Positions 54,067-62,798 of a stretch of DNA of 64,000 nt are shown here, in pieces. Position numbers and translations under genes: made by a program. The stretch's first letter is position 1; every line of letters starts with the position of its first letter. The DNA is from Bordetella ansorpii. Its GTDB lineage: Bacteria > Pseudomonadota > Gammaproteobacteria > Burkholderiales > Burkholderiaceae_B. The stretch spans positions 930,001-994,000 of the forward strand of contig NZ_FKIF01000007.1 in the NCBI RefSeq assembly GCF_900078705.1. The letters run 5' to 3'. The notes under the pieces are model-generated. The model did no database searches, was not told where the DNA came from, and was given only the letters and a program-made list of their open reading frames with translations.

Positions 54067-54412
54067 GGGCTTTTTTGCCTCCATAGGTTTCAGGGACAGA
54101 TGACGGCGCGCAACGCCGGCATGTGCCGAGTAGCTAGGGGGGTTGTGCGGAAGACGGGCAGAACCGCCAATACAAACCGACACCAACAGAAGAGCATCAG
54201 ACGGAAGGGAGCCTGGTGCCCGTAGGACAGTGATCCCGTCTGGTGCGACGCACCAAAACCAATCACAGAAAATGCAGTCTTGAAAAATGACTGAAGCTGA
54301 GCGAAGAAGGCGGCATGTTAAACGTTTTTGCCGGCACGCTCAACCCGCACCCCGTTATTGATCGTTTTTTGCGGCCGGCCCGCCGCCCGACGGGCCGGTA
54401 AAAACAGGCCCG
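54067..54412. other. Region between cfa and proX with several dyads
   Basis: This 346-bp gap has no gene that I can support. It holds the proX promoter, a TGGTGCG-A-CGCACCA palindrome (54241-54255), an AT-rich patch near 54255-54330, and, next to the cfa stop, overlapping GC stems: CCGGCCCG/CGGGCCGG (54375-54382 with 54391-54398) and an alternative GACGGGCC/GGCCCGTC pairing. The T and A runs there are on the wrong side for a simple terminator of cfa. Confidence 0.6.
54241..54255. promoter_or_regulatory. Palindrome upstream of proX
   Basis: TGGTGCG-A-CGCACCA, 7-bp perfect arms around one base, 175 bases before the proX start. A protein-binding site for osmotic or nitrogen-type control is possible. 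Which regulator would use it is not known. Confidence 0.45.
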
Positions 54413-55741
54413 TCAGGCGGCCTTGTCGCCTGTCGTGAACGGCACCACCACGGGGCTGTCCGAGAGCGGTTCGGGCACGGCCTGGCGGCCTTCGTAGATA
54501 TAGTCGCGGCGCCACGGATAGGCCAGGTCCGGCGGGTTGTCCAGCTCGTCGTGGCGGCCCGAGGCCAGGGTCGACACCAGCACCTGGTGCAGGGCCACCC
54601 AGCCGTGCTCGAACGCCATCGCGCAGCCCGCCAGATACAGGCGGTAGGCGCGCAGCGAACGCTGGCCCCGCTCGCCTTGCAGGATCTCGCTGGCGCGGTC
54701 CAGCTGTGCCTCGAGCGAATCGCTCCAGTGCCACAGCGTGCGGGCGTAATGCGGGCGCAGATTCTCGACGTCCACCGACTCCAGCCCGCCCAGCGTCACC
54801 GCCTCCAGCACGCGGCTGACATGCGTCAACTCGCCGCCCGGGAAGATGTACTTTTCGATGAATTCGCCCATGCCGCTGCCCATCTCGGCGTTGTATACGC
54901 CCGACGCGGTGATGCCATGGTTCATGATCAGGCCGCCCGGCTTGATCAGCCGGCGCAGCTTGGCGAAATAGTCGGGCAACTGCGCGCGCCCCACGTGCTC
55001 GAACATGCCGACCGACGCGATCTTGTCGAAGGCCTGGCTCTCGTCCAGGTTGCGGTAGTCCAGCAGCTCCATGCGCACGCGGCCCGACAGGCCTTTCTGC
55101 TGGATCAGCTTGTTGACGTAGGCATGCTGGTTCTTCGACAGCGTGATGCCGGTGGCATCCACGCCGTAGTGCTCCGCGGCCCACAGCAACAGGCCGCCCC
55201 AGCCCGCGCCCACATCCAGGAAGCGTTCGCCCGGCTGCAGGCGCAGCTTGCGGCAGATGTGGTCCAGCTTGGCTTCCTGGGCCTGCGCCAGCGGCATCCC
55301 GGGCGTGCGGAAGTAGGCGCAGGAATAGACCCGGCGCGGGTCCAGCCACAGCGCATAGAAGTCGTCGGACAGGTCGTAGTGGAATTCGATCTGCCGCGCA
55401 TCGCGGTCCATCGAATGGCGCGACACCGAGATCATCTTGCGCGCCACCTTCTTCAGCACGCCTCCCTCGGTATCGTCGATGGGCGAATCGGGCAGCAAGG
55501 CGGCCGCCGCGGTCATCAGGTCGCGCATGCTGCCTTCGATGTCGATGCGCCCCTCGACGTAATCCTGCCCCAGGACTCCCACCGCGCCGGTCGCCAGATG
55601 CGCCAACGCGGTCTTGTCACGCGCCACGAACCTGACCCTGGCGTCGGAAGGACCGACTTTCGTTCCGTCAGGCATGATCAATTGGACCGGCACCGGCAGG
55701 CTGCCGAGCTTGCGATCCACTGCTGAAAGCACAGGATTCAC
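54413..55741 (-). CDS. cfa: Cyclopropane-fatty-acyl-phospholipid synthase
   Basis: Methylates unsaturated phospholipid chains with SAM to form cyclopropane rings; acts at the membrane surface. 442 residues. N-terminal lipid-binding part, then DLSDDFYALWLDPRRVYSCAYFRTPG near 125-150 with a bicarbonate-site Cys, SAM motif FLDVGAGWGGLLLWAAEHYG near 175-194, GITLSKNQ, and SVGMFEHVG with Glu. A GTG at 55741 follows a strong GGGGAGAGGG ribosome site. It is divergent from a Bcr-type exporter across 171 bp. Confidence 0.93.
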   Translation of the reverse strand: MNPVLSAVDRKLGSLPVPVQLIMPDGTKVGPSDARVRFVARDKTALAHLATGAVGVLGQDYVEGRIDIEGSMRDLMTAAAALLPDSPIDDTEGGVLKKVARKMISVSRHSMDRDARQIEFHYDLSDDFYALWLDPRRVYSCAYFRTPGMPLAQAQEAKLDHICRKLRLQPGERFLDVGAGWGGLLLWAAEHYGVDATGITLSKNQHAYVNKLIQQKGLSGRVRMELLDYRNLDESQAFDKIASVGMFEHVGRAQLPDYFAKLRRLIKPGGLIMNHGITASGVYNAEMGSGMGEFIEKYIFPGGELTHVSRVLEAVTLGGLESVDVENLRPHYARTLWHWSDSLEAQLDRASEILQGERGQRSLRAYRLYLAGCAMAFEHGWVALHQVLVSTLASGRHDELDNPPDLAYPWRRDYIYEGRQAVPEPLSDSPVVVPFTTGDKAA

Positions 55742-55912
55742 GAGACCCTCTCCCCTGTTACGAAAACATTGAGAAGGACTTTATCGGAAAACCGAAGAAA
55801 TTTGCGTGTAAGCTGCCCCATGCTAGATTCTTTCGTTTACCCGCTGCGCACGTAGCGTGCCTGTCCGACCAGCGCCGCCCCCCGCCGCCACTCTTCAAGC
55901 GTCCTCGCCCAC

Positions 55913-57106
55913 ATGCCCTCCCAATCGCTGTCCCGCACCTTCCCTGGCTGGTTACTGCTCATGGGTGCGGTCACGGCGATCGGACCGTTCTCCATCGACA
56001 TGTACCTGCCGGCCTTTCCCGCCATCGCGCAGGGGCTGGAGGTGCCGCGAGGCGAGGTCGAGCGCACCCTGGCGGCCTACCTGGCGGGCCTGGCCCTGGC
56101 GCAGATCGCCTATGGCCCCCTGGCCGACCGCTATGGCCGCAAGCTGCCCATGCAGGTCGGCCTGGTGATGTACGTGCTGGCCTCGGTGGGATGCGCCGTG
56201 GCCGGCAGCATCGAGACCCTGACGCTGTGCCGCCTGCTGCAGGCGCTGGGCGGCGCGGCCGGCGTGGTCATTCCGCGCGCCGTCATCCGCGACCACTATT
56301 CCACGCAGGACGCCGCGCGCGCGCTGTCGCTCATGATGCTGGTCATGGGCCTGGCGCCCATCCTGGCGCCGCTGGTGGGCGGGCAACTCCTGGGGTTCGT
56401 CGGCTGGCGCAGCCTGTTCTGGGTGATGGCGCTGCTGGGCCTCGCCCTGCTGACGGCCGTGTCGCTGACCATGCGCGAATCGCTGGCGCCCGAGCGCGTG
56501 ATGCCATTGCGCTTGAACACCATCCTGTCCAATTATGGCGGCCTGCTGGAGCACCGCGGCTTCATGGCGCACAGCCTGGCGGGCGGCCTGGGGCAGGCCG
56601 GCATGTTCGCCTACATCGTCGGCTCGCCGCGCGTGTTCATCGAACTGTACGGCGTGCCGCCCGAATACTATGGCCTGTTGTTCGGCGCCAACGCCGCCGC
56701 GCTGATCATCGGCTCGCAAGTCAGCGCGCGCCTGCTGCGCCGCCTGCCGCCGGTGGTGCTGCAACGGCGCGCCCAGACCGCCCTGGCGCTGGCCAGCCTG
56801 GCGGCCTTCCTGCTGGCCATCACCGGCCTGATGGCGCTGCCGGTGCTGATGATCTGCCTGATGGGTTACATGTTCAGCCAGGGCTTCGTCAATCCGAACT
56901 CCGCCGCGCTGGCCCTGTCCGAGCAAGGCGGCCGCCTGGGCGCCGCCTCGGCCATGCTGGGGATGCTGCAACTGTCCTGCGGCGCGCTGGCCGGCCTGGC
57001 CGTCAGCGCCTGGCAGAGCGACAGCGTCCTGCCGCTGGCCACCGTGCTGGCGGCCTGCGCCTGCCTGTCGTGGCTGTGTGGCGGGATTGCACGGCGCGGC
57101 GCTTGA
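55913..57106 (+). CDS. Bcr/CflA-type drug efflux MFS transporter
   Basis: Twelve-helix drug-proton antiporter of 397 residues. First helix GWLLLMGAVTAIGPFSIDMYLPAFPAI near 12-38 with the DMYLPA hallmark, loop A motif YGPLADRYGRK near 67-77, the second half starting about residue 205. Members export bicyclomycin, chloramphenicol or sulfonamides; this one is not assignable. ATG at 55913; divergent from cfa. The rpmB promoter overlaps its stop codon. Confidence 0.9.
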   Translation: MPSQSLSRTFPGWLLLMGAVTAIGPFSIDMYLPAFPAIAQGLEVPRGEVERTLAAYLAGLALAQIAYGPLADRYGRKLPMQVGLVMYVLASVGCAVAGSIETLTLCRLLQALGGAAGVVIPRAVIRDHYSTQDAARALSLMMLVMGLAPILAPLVGGQLLGFVGWRSLFWVMALLGLALLTAVSLTMRESLAPERVMPLRLNTILSNYGGLLEHRGFMAHSLAGGLGQAGMFAYIVGSPRVFIELYGVPPEYYGLLFGANAAALIIGSQVSARLLRRLPPVVLQRRAQTALALASLAAFLLAITGLMALPVLMICLMGYMFSQGFVNPNSAALALSEQGGRLGAASAMLGMLQLSCGALAGLAVSAWQSDSVLPLATVLAACACLSWLCGGIARRGA

Positions 57107-57132
57107 CTTCACCCCGACATCCATACTAGAAT
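57103..57132 (+). promoter_or_regulatory. Sigma-70 type promoter of rpmB-rpmG
   Basis: TTGACT (57103-57108), an 18-base spacer and TAGAAT (57127-57132), overlapping the stop codon of the exporter gene. The transcript would have a leader of about 255 bases before rpmB, which could carry control elements; no known ribosomal-protein leader structure was recognised. Confidence 0.75.
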
Positions 57133-57392
57133 CAGCGATTGCCTGGATTTCTCCAGCAGAATTTCAGCAAATACCGCAATATTTCCCGTGTGCGACCGCT
57201 ATGCTTTGCGTTCGACACACTCTGACTACCGCCCGCGTGGGGCGGCAGGCGGCGGGGTATAAGCACTTCTTCAGCACCTGCGCGATCACCACGAGTCCGC
57301 GCAGCGTCTCACGAAGGGCCCTCAGGCAGGGCCGGCCGATCTCCTCTCTGTCCTTTCCCATGCGCGGCTAGAACAACCCAAGAGGTGTATCC

Positions 57393-57629
57393 ATGGCACG
57401 CGTTTGCCAAGTTACCGGCAAGGGCCCGATGGTGGGCAACAACGTTTCGCACGCTAACAACAAGACCAAGCGTCGCTTCCTCCCCAACCTGCAATCGCGC
57501 CGGTTCTGGGTCGAAAGCGAGAACCGCTGGGTTCGCCTGCGTGTGACCGCCGCCGCCATCCGCACGATCGACAAGAACGGCATCGACGCCGTGCTGGCCG
57601 ACATGCGCGCCCGCGGCGAAGCCGTCTGA
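57393..57629 (+). CDS. rpmB: 50S ribosomal protein L28
   Basis: Ribosomal protein of 78 residues, normal length. [20 protein letters not shown] start and [14 protein letters not shown] are the L28 hallmarks. Only one Cys, so no zinc site. Ribosome site AAGAGG is nine bases before the ATG. Followed by rpmG after 34 bases. Confidence 0.97.
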   Translation: MARVCQVTGKGPMVGNNVSHANNKTKRRFLPNLQSRRFWVESENRWVRLRVTAAAIRTIDKNGIDAVLADMRARGEAV

Positions 57630-57663
57630 GCGACCCGCCCCCATCTAATACCAGGAGCACGAC

Positions 57664-57831
57664 ATGGCCAAAGGCATCCGTGAAAAAATCAAGCTCGAGT
57701 CCACCGCGGGCACGGGTCACTTCTACACCACGACGAAGAACAAGCGCAACACCCCGGAAAAGATGCTGATCAAGAAGTTCGATCCGGTCGCGCGCAAGCA
57801 CGTCGACTACAAGGAAACCAAGCTGAAGTAA
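57664..57831 (+). CDS. rpmG: 50S ribosomal protein L33
   Basis: Ribosomal protein of 55 residues: [20 protein letters not shown], then [21 protein letters not shown] and a C-terminal [11 protein letters not shown]. It contains no Cys, so it is the zinc-free form, which does not depend on zinc supply. Ribosome site CAGGAG lies before the ATG. It forms an operon with rpmB and ends at a clear terminator 42 bases after the stop. Confidence 0.97.
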   Translation: MAKGIREKIKLESTAGTGHFYTTTKNKRNTPEKMLIKKFDPVARKHVDYKETKLK

Positions 57832-57873
57832 TTCAGCGGATAAATTCGCGGTATCCGTTTTACGGTATCGTTC

Positions 57874-57905
57874 AAGGCCCTGCTCATGCAGGGCCTTTTT
57901 GTTTG
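57874..57905 (+). terminator. Rho-independent terminator of rpmB-rpmG
   Basis: Perfect 10-bp stem (57874-57883 with 57888-57897), 4-base loop TCAT, then TTTTTGTTTG. A textbook terminator. Confidence 0.95.
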
Positions 57906-58007
57906 TCCGCGGGATACCGCGGGCGGACCCAAGCCGAAGGCGCCACGCCGGATCACCGGTTCCGGGAACTGCGCCCGCCGGCCAACGCCAGCCGAGCACG
58001 CCGCCCC

Positions 58008-59570
58008 ATGCATCGCCTCAACGTTCCCTTGCCACGCCACGCCGCCGCGCTGGCCGCCGCGCTCGCTGCCCTGACGCTGGCGGCGGCGGTCCATGCGCAG
58101 AAGGCTGCGCCGCCGCTGCGCATCGGCGAGATCAACAGCTACAAGGCCTATCCCGCCTTTCTCGACCCCTACCGCAAGGGCTGGCAACTGGCCCAGGAAG
58201 AGCTCAATGCCTCGGGCGGCGTGCTGGGACGCAAGCTGCAGGTGCTGTCGCGCGACGATGGCGACCGTGCCGACAATGCCGTGCAGGCCGCCCTGCAACT
58301 GCTGGAGAAAGACAAGGTCGACGTGCTGTTCGGCGGCATGCGCTCCGAATCCGGGCTGGCCCTGGGCGGCTTCGCGGCGCACAACAAGGTCTTCTACCTG
58401 GCGGCCGCCCCCATGAGCGACCAACTGGTCTGGCAGCAGGGCAACCGCTACACGTATCGCGTGGGCCTCTCCAGCCGCATGCTGGTGGCCGCCGTCATGC
58501 CCAAGGCCCTGGCGCTGCGCAAGCCGCGCTGGGCCATCGTGTACCCGGACGACGAGACCGGGCACGGCATGACGGCCACGTTCAGAAGCATGATGCAGGC
58601 CTTCCAGTCCAACGCCGAGATCGTGGCCGACCTGCCGGTGCCGGCCGGCAAGTTCGACCTGCGCGCCGCGCTGGGCAAGCTGGAACCGCTCCACCCCGAT
58701 GCGCTGTTCGTGGCGCTGCAGGGCAACGACCTGGCGCGCTTCGTGCGCGAAGGCACGGCGCTGTCCACGTTCAAGGAGAGGGCCGTCGTCGCGCCGTTCG
58801 CGGGCCTGCCGGAATACCTGTCGCCGCTGGGCGCCGACGCGCCGGCCGGATGGATCGTCGCCGGCTACCCCAACAAGGCCATCGATACGCCCGGGCATCG
58901 GCGCTTCGCGGATGCATACCAGGCCCGCTACGGCGCCGCGCCGCAGGCCGGATCGCTGCTGGGCTACACCACGCTCATGGCGCTGGCCACGGGCATCGCC
59001 AAGGCCGGCTCGGCCACGCCCGATGCCCTGGCGGAAGCCTTCGCCGGACTGGAGGTCGAGACGCCGCTGGGCCGCATCCGTTTTCGCCCGCTGGATCACC
59101 AATCGACGCTGGGCACGCATGTGGGCATCCTCGCCATCGAGAACGGCGTGCCGGCGATGCAGTCGACCGGCTACCAGGACGGCGCGCGGCTGCAACTGCC
59201 GGACGTCGTGGTGCGCAGGCTGCGCCAGGCGGACCACCGCGCGGCGCAGTCCGGCGCTTCCGAGGAAGATGCGGCCGTGGCCGGCCCGGCCCAGGGCAGC
59301 CCGACCGATCGCGGCCCGGCCGATCGCGCGCCGGATGCGTCGCGTGCCGCGGCGGGAGATGACGGCGCCGCCGTACCGCCAGGCCCGGCCATCACGCGCC
59401 GGGTTCCCATCACCTCACGCCGTCTGAGCCACCCCATCGCGGACCCGTCGCAACCCTCCGAGCCGGGGCAGGCACGCCCACCGCTGGCGCCGCGGCCACC
59501 CCATCCGCCGTCCCAGCCGCAGCAGACCCCACCACCGCTGCAACCCCCGCCCCATCCGAATCCCTATTGA
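58008..59570 (+). CDS. Type I periplasmic ligand-binding protein with a proline-rich C-terminal tail
   Basis: Leucine/amino-acid-type receptor (Peripla_BP_6). Signal peptide 1-30 (cleavage VHA-QK), then LRIGEINSYKAYPAFLDPYRKGW, NASGGVLGRKLQVLSRDDGDRADNA, and VDVLFGGMRSESGLALGGFAA. The binding fold ends near residue 405; the last 115 residues are a low-complexity extension, first Ala/Gly/Asp-rich, then extremely Pro-rich (last 40 residues largely Pro/Gln/His), unlike the family. 520 residues in all. No ABC membrane genes are nearby, so it may be an orphan receptor. It ends three bases before the stop of the SulP gene. Confidence 0.85.
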   Translation: MHRLNVPLPRHAAALAAALAALTLAAAVHAQKAAPPLRIGEINSYKAYPAFLDPYRKGWQLAQEELNASGGVLGRKLQVLSRDDGDRADNAVQAALQLLEKDKVDVLFGGMRSESGLALGGFAAHNKVFYLAAAPMSDQLVWQQGNRYTYRVGLSSRMLVAAVMPKALALRKPRWAIVYPDDETGHGMTATFRSMMQAFQSNAEIVADLPVPAGKFDLRAALGKLEPLHPDALFVALQGNDLARFVREGTALSTFKERAVVAPFAGLPEYLSPLGADAPAGWIVAGYPNKAIDTPGHRRFADAYQARYGAAPQAGSLLGYTTLMALATGIAKAGSATPDALAEAFAGLEVETPLGRIRFRPLDHQSTLGTHVGILAIENGVPAMQSTGYQDGARLQLPDVVVRRLRQADHRAAQSGASEEDAAVAGPAQGSPTDRGPADRAPDASRAAAGDDGAAVPPGPAITRRVPITSRRLSHPIADPSQPSEPGQARPPLAPRPPHPPSQPQQTPPPLQPPPHPNPY

Positions 59571-59573
59571 GCG

Positions 59574-61379
59574 CTATCCCCGCCGCTGCCCGGCATGCCC
59601 GGGCGGCCCGCACTCGGTGAAGCAGCGCGCCGTACAGCGGGCGCAGATGTCCGGATCCAGGCGCTGGTAGATCTCGTGGATCGCCACGTGCTTGTCCGGA
59701 AAGACGCGGTCCGTGCCCAGCTCATCGAGGAAGCCCGTGCGCGCCCAGGACTGCATCACCTGCGGACGCGGCCGGTGGAAATAGACGTCGCCGCCCAATT
59801 GGCGCCGCTTGCGCAGTTCGTGCTCCCAGACTTCCACGCCGGCGTGGTCGACGAAGTTCATGCTCTTGCACATCACCAGCAGGTGGCGCGGCGCGTCCGG
59901 CGCCGCGCGCAGGGCTTGCAACCTGTCGGCCACGTGCACCGCCGCGCCGAAATAGACCGACCCTTCCATCCGCAGCAGCTTCAATTGCGGACATTCGGGC
60001 AGCGTGCCGCCCTGCCCCTCCAGCGGCACGAAATGCCGCGCGGGATCGTTGGCATCGAAGCCCATGGTACGCATGGCGGGCCGCGACGTGCGGTACAGAT
60101 AACCGGACAGCGACAACAGCGTGCCCAGCAGGATGGCCACCTCCATGCGGATGCACACGGTGGCGGCCATCGTGGCGCCGGCGATCAGCGCTTCGGTGCG
60201 GTCCACCTTCACCAGCCTGCGCCAGCGCGGCACGTCCAGCAAGGTCCAGGCCACCAGCAGCAACAGGCCGGCAATGGCCGCGTGCGGAATGCGCGCCAGC
60301 AGCGGCGCGGTCAGCAAGACCAGCACCACCAGCAGGGCCGACGAGAACACCGCGGCCAGCGGCGTGCGCGCGCCGGCCTCGAAATTGGGCATCGAGCGAT
60401 TCAGCGAGCCGCACGACAGATAGCTGGAAAAGAAACCGCCCACCGCGTTGGACACCCCCTGCCCGATGAACTCGCGGTTGGCATCGATGGCCTGCCCCGA
60501 CCGCGCGGCGACCGCCTTGGCGATGGAGATCGACTGCGCCAGCGCCACGATGGTCAGCGGCACGGCCAGTCCGATCAGGTCCGGCAGCACGCGCCATTGC
60601 ACGTCGGGCACGCGAAAGGCCGGCCACGGCTGCGCCAGCGGCCCCAGCACCGCCACGGCATCGTGCGGCCGCCACGCATTCCAGAGGGCCGCGATCGCGG
60701 TGCCCGCCACCAGGCCCAGCAGCATGTAGGGCTTGCGGCGGTCCCAGCGGCGCACCGCCAGCGCGCCGCCCACCGTCGCCACGGCCACCAGCACCGCGCC
60801 CACGTGCGCCCGGGCCAGCCCGCCCATGATGCCCAGCAGGGTATCCGCGCTGCCATGGCCATCGATGTCCAGGCCCAGCGCATCGGCCAGCGCATGCAGC
60901 GCGATCAGCAGCGCCGCGCCGCTGGTGAAGCCGAACAGCGCGGACGGAGAGATGAAGTTGGCAAGCGCGCCCAGGCGCAGCACGCCGACGGCCAACTGCA
61001 GCAGCCCGACCAGCACGGTGACGGCCAGGGCCAGCTCGATGTAACCCGGGCTGCCGGCGATCGCCAGCGGCGACAGCACCGCGAAAAGCGCCAGCGAGTT
61101 CGCATTGGTCGGGCCCGACATCACGTGCCGGCTGGATCCGAACAGCGCCGCCAGCACACACGGCACGATGGCGGTATACAGGCCGTACTCGGGCGGCAGC
61201 CCCGCCAGCGTGGCGAAGGCCACGCCCTGCGGCAGCACCAGCAAGGCGCCCAGCAGACCGGCCATCGCGTCGGCGCGCAGGGTGCGCCCATCGACCTCGC
61301 CGATCCAGTCGCCGAACACCTTGCGCCCAGTCCCCACGCGCCGCCGCGGCATGTGTCCGCCGCTATCCTGCTCCGCCAT
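59574..61379 (-). CDS. SulP-family anion transporter with STAS domain
   Basis: Membrane transporter of 601 residues with about 10-12 hydrophobic segments (AGLLGALLVLPQGVAFATLAG near 40-60, VMSGPTNANSLALFAVLSPL near 86), a C-terminal STAS domain (near 460-560, KLLRMEGSVYFGAAVHVADRL, LVMCKSMNFVDHAGVEVWEHE), and a final Cys cluster CARCTARCFTEC at 579-590. The family carries sulfate, bicarbonate, or other anions. Convergent with the binding-protein gene, three bases apart, with no terminator between. Confidence 0.9.
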   Translation of the reverse strand: MAEQDSGGHMPRRRVGTGRKVFGDWIGEVDGRTLRADAMAGLLGALLVLPQGVAFATLAGLPPEYGLYTAIVPCVLAALFGSSRHVMSGPTNANSLALFAVLSPLAIAGSPGYIELALAVTVLVGLLQLAVGVLRLGALANFISPSALFGFTSGAALLIALHALADALGLDIDGHGSADTLLGIMGGLARAHVGAVLVAVATVGGALAVRRWDRRKPYMLLGLVAGTAIAALWNAWRPHDAVAVLGPLAQPWPAFRVPDVQWRVLPDLIGLAVPLTIVALAQSISIAKAVAARSGQAIDANREFIGQGVSNAVGGFFSSYLSCGSLNRSMPNFEAGARTPLAAVFSSALLVVLVLLTAPLLARIPHAAIAGLLLLVAWTLLDVPRWRRLVKVDRTEALIAGATMAATVCIRMEVAILLGTLLSLSGYLYRTSRPAMRTMGFDANDPARHFVPLEGQGGTLPECPQLKLLRMEGSVYFGAAVHVADRLQALRAAPDAPRHLLVMCKSMNFVDHAGVEVWEHELRKRRQLGGDVYFHRPRPQVMQSWARTGFLDELGTDRVFPDKHVAIHEIYQRLDPDICARCTARCFTECGPPGHAGQRRG

Positions 61380-61655
61380 ATCGTGCCTTGAATTGCCGCG
61401 CGGGCCGCATCATGCAGCCCTTCCAATCGGCAGGAACGCTAGCGTAAACGTAGCGCCGCACCTCGCGCAAACACGCGCCGCCAGGCGCATTGCGGCACCA
61501 AAGACGCTTCAAATGCGGGGAAAACAACAAAGAATGCCGCGCGAGCCCTTGAAAAACCGTGCATTGCACGCCAGTTCCGCTATCATCGCCGCGAGGTGCG
61601 CATCGCCTTCACACACGATACGCAGTCTCTTGTACTCAACATACGGATCCCGACC

Positions 61656-62135
61656 ATGGCCACCAAAGCAAAAGCTCCCGCCAAGAAAGTCACCAAGACC
61701 GCCGTGAAGGCGCCTGCCAAGGCTCCGGCCAAGGCTGCCAAGGCTCCCGCCAAGGCCCCCGCCAAGAAGGCTGCCGCCACCAAGACCGCGGTGAAGAAGA
61801 CGGCCGCCGCCGCCACTGTCCGCCCGATCAAGGAAGCGCTGAACAAGTCGCAGCTGATCGCTCACCTGGTTGAAACCACCGGTGTCGAAGCCAAGTCGGT
61901 CAAGACCGTGCTGGCCGCCCTGGAAGGTTCGGTGCTGGGCTCCGTGGACAAGAAGGGCGCTGGCGAATTCACGCTGCCCGGCCTGTTCAAGATCTCGGTG
62001 CAGAAGGTTCCCGCCAAGGCCAAGCGTTTCGGCAAGGATCCCTTCACCGGCCAGGAACGCTGGTTCCCGGCCAAGCCGGCTTCGGTCAAGGTCAAGGTCC
62101 GTCCGCTGAAGAAGCTGAAGGACGCCGCGCAGTAA
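61656..62135 (+). CDS. Histone-like HU-family DNA-binding protein with Ala/Lys/Pro-rich N-terminal extension
   Basis: Nucleoid protein of 159 residues. The first 58 residues are a histone H1-like tail of repeated AKAPAK units (Lys, Ala and Pro only apart from Thr/Val), then an HU-like core from about 59: IKEALNKSQLIAHLVETTGVEAKSVKTVLAALEGSV, PGLFKISVQKVPAKAKRFGKDPFTGQER and VKVRPLKKLKD. Related two-part proteins occur in Bordetella and some other beta-proteobacteria. Likely an abundant DNA-compacting protein. ATG at 61656; it ends at a strong terminator. Confidence 0.9.
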   Translation: MATKAKAPAKKVTKTAVKAPAKAPAKAAKAPAKAPAKKAAATKTAVKKTAAAATVRPIKEALNKSQLIAHLVETTGVEAKSVKTVLAALEGSVLGSVDKKGAGEFTLPGLFKISVQKVPAKAKRFGKDPFTGQERWFPAKPASVKVKVRPLKKLKDAAQ

Positions 62136-62157
62136 TCCGCCGCGCAGTACCCCAAAA

Positions 62158-62195
62158 GCAAAGAACCCGCCCTCGTGGCGGGTTCTTTGCTTCGA
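62158..62195 (+). terminator. Terminator of the histone-like gene
   Basis: Perfect 14-bp stem (62158-62171 with 62177-62190) closing a 5-base loop, 22 bases past the stop, whose right arm contains GTTCTTTGC. No long T run follows; the A/T-rich stem base gives strong folding. Confidence 0.8.
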
Positions 62196-62231
62196 GGCTC
62201 CCCCTTTCCATCGAGTGGACAACGGCGTATA

Positions 62232-62266
62232 TATCTTGATATAAAGATACTTTACATCAAGGTATC
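62232..62266. promoter_or_regulatory. Overlapping dyads upstream of the MarR-MFS pair
   Basis: TATCTT-GATATA-AAGATA (62232-62249) and GATACTTT-ACATC-AAGGTATC (62246-62266, one mismatch) overlap in an AT-rich patch that ends four bases before the MarR start codon. CTTGAT and ATCAAG also pair across the two. The layout suggests two MarR dimers repressing their own operon. Confidence 0.7.
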
Positions 62267-62270
62267 TGCC

Positions 62271-62798
62271 ATGACACAGGATCACGTCGACTTCGTGCTC
62301 GCGCAATGGGCCGGCGAACGCCCCGACCTGGACGTCTCGCCGATGGCCGTACTGAGCCGGGTGTTCCGGCTCCATACGCTGGCCATGCGCGACATCGACC
62401 GCACCTTTTGCCAACACGGCATCCAGCAAGGCGAGTTCGACCTGCTGGCCACGCTGTATCGCGCGGGTCCGCCTTACGCGCTCAGTCCGCAGCAGCTCAT
62501 CGAGGCCCTGCTGCTGTCCTCCGGCGCCATGACCAACCGGCTGGACCGCCTGGAACAGGCCGGACTGGTCGCGCGCCGCCCCAATCCCGACGACCGCCGC
62601 GGCGTCATCGTGTCGCTGACGCCGCCGGGCCGCAACACCATCCGCCGCGCAGTGGAAGACTACGTGGCGCATCTGGACGGCATGCTGGCGCCGCTGTCCC
62701 CCACCGAACGCAACCGGCTGGCCGGGCTGCTGCGCAAACTGCTGGCCGGCCACGATCAAGCCCAGCCCGGCGGCATCGCCGCGACGCACGCCGCATGA
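62271..62798 (+). CDS. MarR-family repressor
   Basis: Winged-helix regulator of 175 residues. The HTH covers about 68-120 (LSPQQLIEALLLSSGAMTNRLDRLEQAGLVARRPNPDDRRGVIVSLT), with dimerisation helices around it. N-terminal 35 residues are an extra helix typical of drug-sensing MarR members. ATG at 62271. It overlaps the MFS gene by ATGA and probably represses both from the dyads just upstream. Ligand unknown. Confidence 0.9.
   Translation: MTQDHVDFVLAQWAGERPDLDVSPMAVLSRVFRLHTLAMRDIDRTFCQHGIQQGEFDLLATLYRAGPPYALSPQQLIEALLLSSGAMTNRLDRLEQAGLVARRPNPDDRRGVIVSLTPPGRNTIRRAVEDYVAHLDGMLAPLSPTERNRLAGLLRKLLAGHDQAQPGGIAATHAA

Noticed and set aside
54371..54400. GC hairpin after cfa as a rho-independent terminator
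   Set aside because: On the strand of cfa the stem is followed by A, not T, so it does not fit the classical form.
57133..57392. Ribosomal-protein leader or riboswitch before rpmB
   Set aside because: The leader is long, but no known leader motif is recognisable by eye.
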